Assembly: GCA_016209885.1 (NCBI GenBank)
Contig: JACQVF010000092.1
Location: 16,236 to 80,235 of the forward strand
DNA: 64,000 nucleotides
Direction of reading: 5' to 3'
From: Gemmatimonadota bacterium
GTDB lineage: Bacteria; Gemmatimonadota; Gemmatimonadetes; Longimicrobiales; Gaopeijiaceae
The position numbers and the translations under genes are program-made. The notes beneath the pieces were generated by a model that saw only the letters and a list, made by a program, of their open reading frames with translations, was not told the origin of the DNA and did not search any database. Below are positions 29,201 to 36,985 of the stretch, piece by piece (within the stretch, counting starts at the first letter, position 1; each line of letters opens with the position of its first letter).

Positions 29201-29415
29201 GGGTGAGCACCGCGTCCGAGCAGTGCGTTCCGTTCATTGACCAGGTGATCCGCGGCCTCCAGCTCACGCTGGACAGTACCCTCTCCGACATGAACGTCGG
29301 CGTCCAGATGAGCTTGACGGACCGGCAGTCGTTCGTGGGTCAGCGGACCGGCAACAGCCAGTTCCAGCTCGGCATCTTCGGCCAGTTCCTGTTCACGGCG
29401 GGGAGGATTCGCTAG
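23272..29415 (+). CDS. sprA: SprA-like giant outer-membrane/cell-surface protein
   Basis: A 2047-residue exported protein. A signal sequence (VLLSLALGLALAAVTPLAGQ) is followed by a long beta-rich body with SprA landmarks: VSVDYDQTREFSAANNINIYYQG, EVGDVSFSLPQSRFL, GNFGFKAAGQVGPIDFQTVWAQQ, IDYDIGQVTLADPQSLF, FLDDFEAANEIPIP and EIWVNELRLADAVE. In Bacteroidota SprA is the translocon of the type IX secretion system. The start is a TTG at 23272; no ATG or GTG in frame precedes the signal peptide. It ends in FTAGRIR and is followed by a perfect hairpin. It would sit in the outer membrane. No other type IX component is visible in this window. Confidence 0.88.
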   Translation: MSNQVYPRLEVTTTGLRRHGVLLSLALGLALAAVTPLAGQTPGAGAPPPDSIRLLATPGLQGAVLERLWPVDLGPLRPEELFWAYRGSHAWGRLWLRRVDEHLAVRRPRLGVTTPATAAAFAEAAPPDTVAYLPPGKEERRTAEPGRAGAELEQVLPGFMSEYADLGMRIRGRAEFGGAWTRFRPCDPVIQFSCNPSLFPQLRPDIQFGIQVGGTISQRVHVSVDYDQTREFSAANNINIYYQGLEDEILQRLEVGDVSFSLPQSRFLTQGIPAGNFGFKAAGQVGPIDFQTVWAQQKGDLSAREFRLSGAGGAQGFVQEDTLVVDDADYVRGQFFFLVDPRRIRSYPHIDILALVATDAPPGAAPGRDPIQLYRYQNDPITAQQVAGYIQAAAGAAAPGDSVVESGWFRYLQPGLDYFVHSSGLWIALKSPLRREEMLAVTFITQAGDTVGSYNPERLHNAGRRPQLRLLKASGPNHQPGRPTWDFEMHQVYRVSGSNEVELQSVGLTISLGELSAGRTFKRAPDGSDLTWLRLLGLDNEAPQDQLDRSRIYQPARDALQDQPPVSGTFIVLPTLRPFLEPPPLPSLGLSAAQTRIVLGADANRRIYETVDPFERENAGLFRLTMPYRVKSEGVVSMFALGAIGLRDGSERIWAGNRLLERGQDYTIDYDIGQVTLADPQSLFAADPSAEIRATWEQKPVFQIAPTSVFGLNARYRLGERGELNFMGLYQAEKTLMRRPQLGVEPASIVLSGMSGSLDLETPWLDHALESVPGLRVGAPSIVRLDGEVAVSLPNPNTRGSAFLDDFEAANEIPIPTHRLGWKLGSAPAFIDGAEGLLPAALNQSDAASLVWQHDWVVLRPGGDSAGIFPGLAPREIDRQIAFAGTETREPVLLLSFGTDPATVFDRRRWRSITTVLATTGRDLTRSEYVELYAAGGTGLTLVLDLGTVSEDAYFIDESGQVSGSRPDTRDPWGQGTLDEEANPLKGEIWSDQLDRRGVWPEGCTAARGRVYPPADPRANCTRGNGIFDTEDLDGNGNLDLAERTIRYVVRLDGTSPYLVRDTTETGSGFRLYRIPLRDPGAVNVGHLFTDADWRGVKHLRVTVTGRQPAGLLLARIRIVGSRWVKRSRDGVARGIGGDTVGLPADLEVGPVSQITDGAVYASPPGVRDELQDPTVAFSVGGAEFNEKALRLRYRGLAPGQRVEVYNRFPQNPWNILTYRRLRVWAVARSGDWGRDRPTWFLLKVATDSENFYLYRVRLVPAANPQAVSENDWLPEHVIDFEAWLRLRREAEEVLLRDPPDPTDPPVMLWSQDSTYAIALKDRARAPNLAAVRELALAVLNAGEAPVRGEIWVNELRLADAVEDAGFAGHVNVDLQAAEFLTGNLSFTGRGALFRQLEGNPAYQRDQGLNLSSTAQLDRLLPAAWGIDLPLSLSHSSSGQLPTFLNQSDVRADRLEGLRETQGRRTRVGLSFRKRTPSVNPWVGWLADGLDLRFGYSTSSTSSIASTSDARGVDASVGYARQLEPRTVPVVPGFLAAVLRAVLPGFLERSLLGARLRWNPESVSFGTSYFQQEARSFRYEQILKLPGDSAVAPTLSPREGLSSNARVSFRPFESLTTGFELTSDRDLLSPEQTVKDSTVHPLLAAERRRLAGLDLGWETGRNLRTQLGYRPELASWLLTSVDVSTSYTMDRNAAYVDRGREATGAATKLQRNMGGQRDVRASLTLDPARVVESVWGAPAPGDRFLESALRKVASALRPLDVAWTRGVNSHFNRSAADPALGFQLGLGGIDHFRFVENDTAATAAERESWNARTSVELPMNLSVALDYSRTTVSTFDARSQRQSRGRGWPNLAVRLGELPIPVGLRRYVTRASLSSGYQRSEQLASFGQGALQERRTVDTQIPVDVSLTLLGTLSTTYRGQFQTGKSTDPTGDTDRTQTSHNVSFLSSFRPPGSLGRTFARPIQVSIRYSHANQQNCRVSTASEQCVPFIDQVIRGLQLTLDSTLSDMNVGVQMSLTDRQSFVGQRTGNSQFQLGIFGQFLFTAGRIR

Positions 29416-29431
29416 CGGGTTACAACCCGCT
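29414..29431 (+). terminator. Hairpin after the SprA-like gene
   Basis: AGCGGGTT pairs perfectly with AACCCGCT around 2 nt, overlapping the last bases of the stop codon. No T-run follows. It has the same GGGTT-N2-AACCC core as the hairpin at 13563-13580. Confidence 0.45.
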
Positions 29432-29499
29432 CACCCGCTCATTCGCTGGCCTACCTGCGCATTTCCTTGCCCCGTGCGCAACTCTATCCTCCCCGTCCC

Positions 29500-30171
29500 A
29501 TGACTCCCACCGAATCCCGCGCCATAGCCGTGGCCGCGGTCGTGCTCGTGGTGGCGAGCACTGCGCGCGCCATGAAGGACCGGCGTCGGCCCGAGGTGGT
29601 GCTTCCGCCCGACTCGTCCTCCGCCGTGCCACGGCAGCTCCTCGCGAGCTGGAGGGAGGCGGCGACGCAGGAGCGGCGGCGCGCGCCGCTCGCGGCCGGT
29701 GAGCGCATCGACCCGAACCGCGCGCCCGTCGAGGAGCTGGACCGTATCCCGGGAGTCGGACCCGCGCTGGCGCGCGCGATCGTCGAGGAACGCTCGCGCG
29801 GCGGCGCGTTTGGCGCGCCCGCGGATCTCGAGCGGGTGCCCGGCATCGGCGCCAAGAGCCTGGTGCGGCTCACTCCCTACCTGGAATTCGGGCGGCGCCG
29901 CATCGCCGAGCCCGGCCCGCGACCGCTCTCGCCTGGGTCGGTGCTCCTTGCCCGGCCTCAGCGTGCGTCGGCGTCGCCCCTCGATCTCAACCGCGCCACG
30001 CCCGCTGAGCTGGCGACGCTCCCCGGGATCGGACCCGAGAAGGCCGACCGCATCGTGGAGCTTCGCCGCGTGCGAGGCGGGTTCCGCAATGTGAAGGAGC
30101 TTCTGGGGGTGCCTGGGATCGGGCCGGCGACCCTCGATCGCCTGCAAAGCCACGTGGTGATAAGACGTTGA
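29500..30171 (+). CDS. Helix-hairpin-helix (ComEA-like) DNA-binding protein, membrane-anchored
   Basis: A 223-residue protein. An N-terminal hydrophobic helix (about 6-22) is followed by two ComEA-type helix-hairpin-helix units. The first is DPNRAPVEELDRIPGVGPALA...FGAPADLERVPGIG, at about 78-125. The second, LNRATPAELATLPGIGPEKA...FRNVKELLGVPGIG, lies at about 165-215. ComEA binds incoming DNA in the periplasm during natural transformation, using type IV pilus machinery; pilB, pilT and pilC follow directly. The ATG at 29500 is preferred over a TTG at 29467. A double HhH arrangement differs from the usual single pair in ComEA. Confidence 0.82.
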   Translation: MTPTESRAIAVAAVVLVVASTARAMKDRRRPEVVLPPDSSSAVPRQLLASWREAATQERRRAPLAAGERIDPNRAPVEELDRIPGVGPALARAIVEERSRGGAFGAPADLERVPGIGAKSLVRLTPYLEFGRRRIAEPGPRPLSPGSVLLARPQRASASPLDLNRATPAELATLPGIGPEKADRIVELRRVRGGFRNVKELLGVPGIGPATLDRLQSHVVIRR

Positions 30172-30295
30172 GGCTAGGTGCGCCCTCCCACACCCCGCCG
30201 TCGCCGGGGCGGAGTCGAGAGCGGGCACCGGGGCTCGCCCGCCCGCCCCGTGGCGCGTCCGCCGCGCGGAACCGGTGCGGAGGCGGGGATGGACC

Positions 30296-30325
30296 TTGAC
30301 CATGCGGCGCGCGGGGATCTACCTT
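30296..30325 (+). promoter_or_regulatory. Possible promoter of the pilB-pilT-pilC operon
   Basis: TTGACC at 30296-30301 and TACCTT at 30320-30325 are 18 bp apart. A second AT-rich tract (ATATAAG) lies just downstream at 30331-30337, unusual in this GC-rich DNA. The intergenic gap of 236 nt before pilB is the natural place for the operon promoter. Confidence 0.4.
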
Positions 30326-30407
30326 GCACCATATAAGTGGATATGGAGCCGTCAGCCCCTGATTAGAGTAAAGCGCCAGCCACCCCTGTCCCAAAAAAGA
30401 GCCACTG

Positions 30408-32120
30408 ATGGCGACCACCGTCGGAACAGATCGACTCGGTGACCTCTTCGTTCGCGAAGGGCTGATCACGGAGGAGCAGCTTGAAAAAGCTCTCCAGGAC
30501 GCCAAGGCCAGTAACACCCGTATTGGCTTCTCGCTCGTGAAGCTCGGCTTCGTCGCCGAGGACGAGCTTACGCGCATGCTCGCCCGGCAGTACCGCGTGC
30601 CGGCGGTGGATCTGGACAAGGTCAACGTCGACCCCAAGGTCATAAAGCTCGTGCCTGCCGACGTCGCTCTCAAGCACCTGGTCCTGCCCCTCCGCCGCGT
30701 GGGCCGCACCCTCACGGTCGCCATGGCGAACCCCACGGACCTGGGCGCCATCGACGACCTGAAGTTCATCACCCGCTACGATATCGAACCCGTGGTCGTC
30801 GGCGAGTACACCCTGCGTCGTCATCTGGAGAAGTACCACAACACCCAGGACGAGAAGATGCAGGAGATCCTCGATGAGCTTCAGACCGACGATATCGAGG
30901 TCCTCGAGGATCAGGAAGACGACGTGAGCGTCGCCGCTCTCCAGGAGCAGGTGGAGCAGGCTCCCGTCGTCAAGTTCATCAACGGGCTCCTCGTGGACGC
31001 GGTCCAGAAGGGCGCCTCGGACATCCACATCGAGCCCTACGAGAAGGAGATCCGCGTTCGCTACCGGATCGACGGCGCGCTGCGGGAGGTCATGAAGCCA
31101 CCGCTCAAGATGAAGGCCGCCATCACCTCGCGCCTGAAGATCCTCTCGGACCTGAACATTGCCGAGCGGCGCGTCCCCCAGGACGGGCGCATCAAGCTCA
31201 AGATGAAGAACAAGGTCGTGGACTTCCGCGTCTCGACGCTGCCCGTGATCTTCGGCGAGAAGATCGTGATGCGAATCCTCGACAAGGGGAACCTCACCCT
31301 CGACCTGGAGAAGTTCGGGTTCGAGCCGAAGGCCGAGCAGGACTTCATGGCCGCCATCATGAACCCCTACGGGATGGTGCTCGTCACCGGGCCCACGGGC
31401 TCCGGGAAGACCACCACCCTCTACTCCGCCCTCTCCAAGGTCAACACCGAAGATGTCAACATCATGACGGCGGAGGACCCCGTCGAGTACAATCTTTACG
31501 GGATCAACCAGGTCCTGGTGCGGAACGAGATCGGGATGACGTTCGCCGCGGCCCTCAAGGCGTTCTTGCGCCAGGACCCGAACATCATCATGGTGGGCGA
31601 GATCCGCGACATCGAGACCGGCGGCACCGCCATCAAGGCCGCGCTCACCGGCCACCTGGTGCTCTCCACCCTCCACACGAACGACGCGCCTTCCACGGTG
31701 ACGCGTCTCATCGACATGGGCCTCGAGCCGTTCAACGTGGCCGCCGCCCTCAACCTGGTCACCGCCCAGCGGCTGGTCCGGCGGATCTGCTCGAACTGCA
31801 AGGAGCAGGTCAAGTACCCCGAGGAGCACCTGAGGGCCGGGAAGATCCCGGACGAGGTGATCGCGCGCGGGCAGTTCTTCAAGGGCGCGGGCTGCGACAA
31901 GTGCAACGGCGGCGGGTACAAGGGGCGGCAGGGCCTCTACGAGGTCATGGCCATGAGCCCGATCCTCCGCAAGCTCATCATGCAGGCGGTCGGCACGGAC
32001 GAGCTTCGACAGGCGGCCATCGCCGATGGCATGCTCACCCTGCGCATGGACGGGCTCAAGAAGATCGAGCGCGGGATCACGACGCTCGAGGAAGTGCTGA
32101 AGGAGACGGCGGCCACCTGA
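30408..32120 (+). CDS. pilB: Type IV pilus assembly ATPase PilB
   Basis: A 570-residue GspE/PilB ATPase. Residues 1-150 are the MshEN-type N-terminal domain (LITEEQLEKALQDAKA, ARQYRVPAVDLDKVNVDP). The ATPase core has the Walker A GPTGSGKTTT, an Asp box (AEDPVEYNLYGINQVLV), a Walker B region (LRQDPNIIMVGEIRDIET) and a His box (STLHTNDAPSTVTRL). A tetracysteine zinc site lies near the C-terminus (CSNCKEQ and CDKCNGGGYKGRQGLYEVM). It powers pilus extension. The ATG at 30408 has only a weak ribosome site. pilT follows after 48 nt. Confidence 0.96.
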   Translation: MATTVGTDRLGDLFVREGLITEEQLEKALQDAKASNTRIGFSLVKLGFVAEDELTRMLARQYRVPAVDLDKVNVDPKVIKLVPADVALKHLVLPLRRVGRTLTVAMANPTDLGAIDDLKFITRYDIEPVVVGEYTLRRHLEKYHNTQDEKMQEILDELQTDDIEVLEDQEDDVSVAALQEQVEQAPVVKFINGLLVDAVQKGASDIHIEPYEKEIRVRYRIDGALREVMKPPLKMKAAITSRLKILSDLNIAERRVPQDGRIKLKMKNKVVDFRVSTLPVIFGEKIVMRILDKGNLTLDLEKFGFEPKAEQDFMAAIMNPYGMVLVTGPTGSGKTTTLYSALSKVNTEDVNIMTAEDPVEYNLYGINQVLVRNEIGMTFAAALKAFLRQDPNIIMVGEIRDIETGGTAIKAALTGHLVLSTLHTNDAPSTVTRLIDMGLEPFNVAAALNLVTAQRLVRRICSNCKEQVKYPEEHLRAGKIPDEVIARGQFFKGAGCDKCNGGGYKGRQGLYEVMAMSPILRKLIMQAVGTDELRQAAIADGMLTLRMDGLKKIERGITTLEEVLKETAAT

Positions 32121-32168
32121 GGTCCGAGCCCCCGATCAGGAGACCGGCCCCCATGACCGGCACGATCC

Positions 32169-33263
32169 ATGGCTGAAGCCCAGCAGACGACCCTCAGCCT
32201 CCGCGTCCTGCTCCAAGAAATGCTCGAGCGGGGGGCGTCCGATCTCCACGTTACCGCGGGCGAGAAGGCGAAGCTCCGCATCGACGGTGCGCTCCAGGAC
32301 TCGGCCGTCAACTACGTGCTCACGCCCCGGGACACGCTCCAGCTCGCCTACTCCATCCTCACGGAGAACCAGAAGAAGCGCTTCGAGACCGAGGACGAGC
32401 TCGACTTCTCCTTCGGGATCCAGAACCTGGCGCGCTTCCGCGGCAACGTCTTCAAGCAGCGGGGGTGCGTGGCCATGGCCATCCGGCAGATCCCGTTCGA
32501 GATCAAGACGTTCGAGGAGCTCAGCCTCCCGGTCGTGCTCAAGAAGTTCTGCGAGAAGCCCAGGGGGCTCGTTCTGGTGACCGGGCCCACGGGCTCGGGG
32601 AAGTCCACCACCCTCGCGGCGATGATCGACAAGATCAACAAGGAGTATCGCGGCCATATCCTGACGGTGGAGGACCCCATCGAGTTCATCCACCGGCACC
32701 AGAAGTCCATGGTGAACCAGAGGGAGGTGGGCGCCGATACGAAGAGCTTCGCGTCCGCCCTCAAGTACGCGCTGCGCCAGGACCCCGACGTGATCCTGAT
32801 CGGGGAGATGCGCGACCTGGAGACGACCGCGGCAGCGCTCACCATTGCGGAGACCGGACACCTGGCCCTGGCCACCCTGCACACGAACTCGGCGGCCGAG
32901 TCCATCAACCGCATCATCGACATCTTCCCGGCGCACCAGCAATCCCAGGTGCGGACCCAGCTCTCCTTCGTCCTGGAGGGCGTGGTTACTCAGACGCTCG
33001 TGCCCAAGGCCAAGGGTCGCGGCCGCGTCTGCGCGTGCGAGATCCTGGTCTGCACGCCCGCCATCCGCGCCTGCATCCGGGACGACAAGGTCCACCAGAT
33101 CCCGTCCCTCATGCAGGCCGGCAAGAAGCACGGCATGCAGACCATGAACGACGCGCTCTACCAGTTCTACATGCAGCGCGAGGTCACGCTCGAGGCCGTA
33201 CTCGAGCACTCACCGGACCCCAACGAGCTGTTGCGCATGGTGGGAGAGCCGGTGCCTGCGTGA
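32169..33263 (+). CDS. pilT: Type IV pilus retraction ATPase PilT
   Basis: A 364-residue protein with PilT features: LLQEMLERGASDLHVTAGEK, the Walker A GPTGSGKSTT, TVEDPIEFIHRHQKSMVNQREVG, LRQDPDVILIGEMRDLET and LATLHTNSAAESINRIIDIFPAHQQ, then the C-terminal AIRACIRDDKVHQI helix. PilT lacks the zinc domain of PilB, as here. It drives pilus retraction for twitching and DNA uptake. The length is standard. pilC begins 48 nt downstream. Confidence 0.96.
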   Translation: MAEAQQTTLSLRVLLQEMLERGASDLHVTAGEKAKLRIDGALQDSAVNYVLTPRDTLQLAYSILTENQKKRFETEDELDFSFGIQNLARFRGNVFKQRGCVAMAIRQIPFEIKTFEELSLPVVLKKFCEKPRGLVLVTGPTGSGKSTTLAAMIDKINKEYRGHILTVEDPIEFIHRHQKSMVNQREVGADTKSFASALKYALRQDPDVILIGEMRDLETTAAALTIAETGHLALATLHTNSAAESINRIIDIFPAHQQSQVRTQLSFVLEGVVTQTLVPKAKGRGRVCACEILVCTPAIRACIRDDKVHQIPSLMQAGKKHGMQTMNDALYQFYMQREVTLEAVLEHSPDPNELLRMVGEPVPA

Positions 33264-33311
33264 CCGGTCCAGCGGCGGGTGGGCGCCATACGCCCGGAGG
33301 AGTAGCAGGGA

Positions 33312-34514
33312 ATGCCCCTATTCACGTATAGCGCACGGCCGGCATCGGGCGGCGACATCCAGCAGGGTGAGATCGATGTCGCCTCCAAAGATGAGGTGAT
33401 GAGCTATCTGCACCGGCAGAAGCTCATTCCCATCTCCGTCCGCGAGAAGCAGAGGCAGCTGGCCATCAAGTTCGGCACCGGGATCAAGACCCGGGACATC
33501 GTGATCTTTACGCGCCAGTTCGCCACCATGATCAACTCCGGGCTGCCCCTCGTGCAGAGCCTCGACATCCTGGCGGAGCAGACCGACAACCCGAACCTGC
33601 GCAAGATCATCCAGGACGTCCTCTACGACGTGGAGTCCGGGCACACCCTCGCGGACGCGGTGGGCAAGCACCCGAAGGTGTTCACCGAGCTCTACAAGAA
33701 CATGGTGGCGGCCGGTGAGGCCGGCGGCATCCTCGACACGATCCTCCTCCGCCTCGCCGCGTTCCTGGAGAAGAACGATGCCCTGATCCGCAAGATCAAG
33801 GGCGCGATGATCTACCCGGCGGTCATCTTCAGCGTGGCCATCATGGCCGTGATCGTGCTGCTGGTCTTCGTGATCCCGACTTTCCAGAAGATGTTCGCGT
33901 CCGCCGGTATCCCGCTGCCGCTACCGACGCGGATCGTGATCGGCATGAGCCAGCTCCTCCAGAGCTTCTGGTGGCTGATGGGTGGCTCGGTCGTGGGGTT
34001 CGTTTTCCTCATCCGCTACATCTACGGCACGGACGGCGGCCGGCTCGCCCTCGACAGATTGCTGCTGAACATCCCCATCATGGGCGACCTCCAGCGCAAG
34101 GCGGCGGTGGCGCGCTTCACCCGCACGCTCGGCACCCTGGTCTCCTCGGGCGTCTCGATCCTGGACGGCCTGGAGATCACCGCGAAAACGGCGGGTAACC
34201 GCGTGATCCACGACGCGGTGATGGGGTCCCGCGCCTCCATCGCGGGCGGCGAGACGATCTCCGCGCCGCTCAAGGAGTCGGGCGTGTTCCCGCCCATGGT
34301 CGTGCAGATGATCAACGTGGGCGAGCAGACCGGCGGACTCGACGAGATGCTCTCGAAGATCGCCGACTTCTACGACGAGGAGGTGGACACCGCCGTGGAG
34401 GCGCTGCTGGCCGCGATGGAGCCCATCATGATCGTTGTGCTCGGTGTGGTGGTCGGCGGCATGATCGTCGCCATGTACCTGCCCATCTTCGATATGATCA
34501 ACGCGGTGAAATAG
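33312..34514 (+). CDS. pilC: Type IV pilus inner-membrane platform protein PilC
   Basis: A 400-residue GspF/PilC protein with two GspF domains (about 65-190 and 265-390), each with membrane helices: AMIYPAVIFSVAIMAVIVLLVFVIP near 170-195 and a final helix ending VVVGGMIVAMYLPIFDMINAVK. PilC anchors PilB and PilT and feeds pilin into the fibre. The last 75 bp of coding sequence (34436-34510) recur exactly at 45110-45184, marking the edges of the accessory island. Stop is TAG at 34512-34514. A pilA gene is not directly downstream. Confidence 0.95.
   Translation: MPLFTYSARPASGGDIQQGEIDVASKDEVMSYLHRQKLIPISVREKQRQLAIKFGTGIKTRDIVIFTRQFATMINSGLPLVQSLDILAEQTDNPNLRKIIQDVLYDVESGHTLADAVGKHPKVFTELYKNMVAAGEAGGILDTILLRLAAFLEKNDALIRKIKGAMIYPAVIFSVAIMAVIVLLVFVIPTFQKMFASAGIPLPLPTRIVIGMSQLLQSFWWLMGGSVVGFVFLIRYIYGTDGGRLALDRLLLNIPIMGDLQRKAAVARFTRTLGTLVSSGVSILDGLEITAKTAGNRVIHDAVMGSRASIAGGETISAPLKESGVFPPMVVQMINVGEQTGGLDEMLSKIADFYDEEVDTAVEALLAAMEPIMIVVLGVVVGGMIVAMYLPIFDMINAVK
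34436..34510 (+). repeat. Left copy of the 75-bp direct repeat (pilC 3' end)
   Basis: Identical over 75 bp to 45110-45184, in the same orientation. The repeat covers the last membrane helix of PilC and stops two bases before the TAG stop. Beyond it the flanks diverge at once on the 3' side. Upstream of it only loose similarity remains. Confidence 0.95.
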
Positions 34515-34566
34515 CCTCGACCGCACGTGTGGGGATTCAGCGGTCTCCGTCCCTGCCTTTCATCCG

Positions 34567-35200
34567 TTGAGGTTCTCTCCGACAAGGCGGTCCCTGCTCT
34601 GGTGTGCACTGGCGGGACTGGTGCTCTTCGCTCCGGCTGCGGCTCAGGAGAGCCGCGGCCGCGTGGCCGTTCGCGTGACCAGCGTCGGCGGGCCGGTCGA
34701 GGGCGCGCAGGTGTCTTCGGGCGAGGTTGTGGCGTCGGCCGAGCGGGGCGAGGCGACGCTTCGCCTGCCCACCGGCGAGCGGGACCACCCCGGCCGGCAC
34801 CGCATTCCCCGAGGACGTCGAGACGCGGCGCATGGACGGCGGCTTCGTAGGTCGCTTTCTCCTTCGCAGCTCACGCTTGTTGAGCGTGCGTGGGTCCGCT
34901 ATGGGCCAGCGACACGAGCACACCTTCGGGGCTGTGCGCGAGCGCGACCTGCGCGTCACCTGGTTCGGCGAGGCGTCGCTGTCCGGGAGCGACCGCGGTC
35001 ACACGTGGGTCATCGGTGCGGCGCTGCAGCGCGAGAGCTACGACGCGGAGGATCTGCCGCAGCTCGACTTCACGCATACTGTGCCGGCGCTCTTCGTGCA
35101 GGATGAGTAACGCCCCGCTGGATTGGCTGACCCTGGCGGCGAGCGGACGCCTCGACGCGCGTCACATCCCCTCGCCGACGACCTGGAGGTGCGCCGTGCC
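34567..35200 (+). pseudogene. Decayed TonB-dependent receptor / carboxypeptidase-regulatory-domain protein
   Basis: A TTG at 34567 opens a signal peptide (SLLWCALAGLVLFAPAAAQ) and a regulatory-like start (RVAVRVTSVGGPVEGAQVSSG). Frame is lost near 34780. About 20 bp later another frame gives receptor-barrel sequence: FVGRFLLRSSRLLSVRGSAMG, then EHTFGAVRERDLRVTWFGEAS and HTVPALFVQDE, stopping at 35108-35110. The barrel appears to continue in the +1 frame (APLDWLTLAASGRLDAR). The plug domain and most of the barrel are missing. So one internal deletion and at least one frameshift turned a roughly 900-residue receptor gene into a 0.6-kb relic. It starts 52 bp after pilC. Confidence 0.7.
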
Positions 35201-35205
35201 CTGGG

Positions 35206-35790
35206 TCAGGCACCACCGGCAGGTCGTACCCTGCGCTTGTCCGTCTCCAAAGGAGGCCTCTTCACGTTGCCGGGCACCCAATACTCCGTCCCTGGGGGAG
35301 ACTTCGTGAGGGTCCTCTCGACGCAACAGACCCACAGCCCGCGCCATTCCCCCTGCCAATCCGGGGAGACACTGGTCAGAAAGGCCGCGAGACTCGGGCC
35401 GACGTCGGCCGGGTGAAGTCGGATGGTCTCGGCTCGGGCCAATTGTGTGGGCGGCGGGCCCGCGCCTTCCACGGGAACACCGCGGCGCGAAGCCTTGATT
35501 CCGCCCTTCCTCTCGAGGTCATCCAGGAACTCCCGACCGGTCGCCGAGACCTGCGTCCTTTCGGCGATTATGAGATTGAAGGCGGCACCGGGACGGTTCA
35601 TAATCGGTCCACAGCGATGAACCGTGGTGGCTTCCGCCCAAGCGAAGCCGTTGTAGATGTGGATGTGGATGTAGCCGTCGCTGTTGCAGGTCCAAAACAC
35701 CGTCCACTCCTTGGTGGACGCAGGGTTGGCGAACGACAGGCTCGCGACGACAACGGCCGCGGTTACCAACAGCATCTTCCTGATTCTCAT
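35206..35790 (-). CDS. Exported hypothetical protein of the accessory island
   Basis: A 194-residue protein. MRIRKMLLVTAAVVVASLSFANPAST is a clear signal peptide. The mature protein opens with KEWTVFWTCNSDGYIHIHIYNG, has two cysteines in the first 50 residues (TC..HRCGP), a central IIAERTQVSATGREFLDDLERKGG helix and an adjacent CC pair late in the chain (WVCCVERT). GGAGAAG lies 6 nt before the ATG at 35788-35790; an upstream in-frame ATG adds 13 residues without a signal benefit. I do not recognise the family. It lies 130 nt downstream of the DUF11 gene and may be the last gene of that operon. Confidence 0.65.
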   Translation of the reverse strand: MRIRKMLLVTAAVVVASLSFANPASTKEWTVFWTCNSDGYIHIHIYNGFAWAEATTVHRCGPIMNRPGAAFNLIIAERTQVSATGREFLDDLERKGGIKASRRGVPVEGAGPPPTQLARAETIRLHPADVGPSLAAFLTSVSPDWQGEWRGLWVCCVERTLTKSPPGTEYWVPGNVKRPPLETDKRRVRPAGGA

Positions 35791-35920
35791 TGTTCTTCTC
35801 CACTCGAGAGACGTCGCATTCGCCCGCAAGGGCGACCAGGTGACCAGCCCGCCGACGATGTGCGCGCCGCCCGCAGAACGCGACCGCGCGTGTTCGGACC
35901 TCAGAGCCGAACGGACCCGC

Positions 35921-36985
35921 TCACCACGAGACCAAACAACAGGAATTCAACCAGCGGCGATCGTAAGGCGCCCGCTCCAGACGGCTCGGACAACCTCGCT
36001 GGCAAAGACTATCCATACCCACGACGACGCCCCGAGCTCGTTCGCCCGTGATCAACAACCAAACTGGATCCTTGAGAATCGCTCCAACCGCGACGTTGGC
36101 CCCGGCGTCCAGATTCACAGTGACGGTTCGACTGCTCACGTTGCGGCCCCAGCGATCGAATATGGCGCGTCCCGGCGTGTCCGTGGACGAAGTGCAGACG
36201 ATGTCGGTGAGAGTCCACCCTGGGACATACCCTTGCGTGAACGCATAGCTGCCGGCGGGCAGGCCCGAGATGACGTGCTGACTCGAGAGCGTGGCGTTGT
36301 TCCCGTCATCGTCCAGGCTGAAGGGAGCGATGTTCGCCGTGGACGACGTGAAAGAAAAGGCCTGTGAGTCGTTCGGCCGCGCATCCTTCACGATCGTGAT
36401 GGAACCCGTCTGCGCGGGCACCACGACATAGGATCTGCAGTCCCTGTTGTCCTGGAGATTGGCGTCGGCAGCGCCGTTGAGACGGATACCAGCGCAGTTC
36501 GTGAACTCCCCTGAGGTTCGGGCTGTCGCCTGAATACTGATTGCCGGCAGGGACAGTTGGGCCCCCACCGCCGGACCAGTGTAAGTGCAGGTGATGATCA
36601 GCCCCGCAACCGAGCAGCTCCAGCCGGTTCCAGTGGCCGTCACCGGCGCCGTGTAGTTCGACGGCCGGGTATCGGTCACAACCACACCACTGCCCCCATC
36701 CACCGGCGCGGGACCGGTATTGATCAGGTTGAGCGTGAACGTCGCCGTCTGACCAATGCTCAGCGGGCCGGGGCCCGTCTTGCGCACGCCCACGTCGAAA
36801 TCCAACGGGCGCTGGGGGATCCCGGTGCTGGTAACGGGCGTTTCAGCCCACGCGGCAACCGCGCTGGAGCGCAGCGCGAGCGCGCTCGCCAGCGCGGTCA
36901 GAATGCGCGTGAATCTTGTCAAAATGGGCGTGCATCTCGTCCTGGTCCCAGGGACCCAAACGCCGCGTAGAGGAAATGACATCAT
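35921..36985 (-). CDS. DUF11/SpaA-like adhesin-type exported protein
   Basis: A 354-residue protein with a signal-like segment (ILTALASALALRSSAVAAWA). Residues about 60-180 look like a DUF11 repeat (VGVRKTGPGPLSIGQTATFTLNLIN and CSVAGLIITCTYTGP), and about 195-290 like a prealbumin-like SpaA-type beta sandwich (GSITIVKDARPNDSQAFSF, HVISGLPAGSYAFTQGYVPGWTLTDI). Such domains build surface adhesins and pilus-like fibres. No LPXTG or PEP-CTERM anchor follows; the C-terminus ends in a Cys-rich stretch (LNSCCLVSW). Three start codons stand in a row (GTG-ATG-ATG); I chose the first ATG. A 14-bp tandem repeat overlaps the start. Confidence 0.7.
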   Translation of the reverse strand: MMSFPLRGVWVPGTRTRCTPILTRFTRILTALASALALRSSAVAAWAETPVTSTGIPQRPLDFDVGVRKTGPGPLSIGQTATFTLNLINTGPAPVDGGSGVVVTDTRPSNYTAPVTATGTGWSCSVAGLIITCTYTGPAVGAQLSLPAISIQATARTSGEFTNCAGIRLNGAADANLQDNRDCRSYVVVPAQTGSITIVKDARPNDSQAFSFTSSTANIAPFSLDDDGNNATLSSQHVISGLPAGSYAFTQGYVPGWTLTDIVCTSSTDTPGRAIFDRWGRNVSSRTVTVNLDAGANVAVGAILKDPVWLLITGERARGVVVGMDSLCQRGCPSRLERAPYDRRWLNSCCLVSW

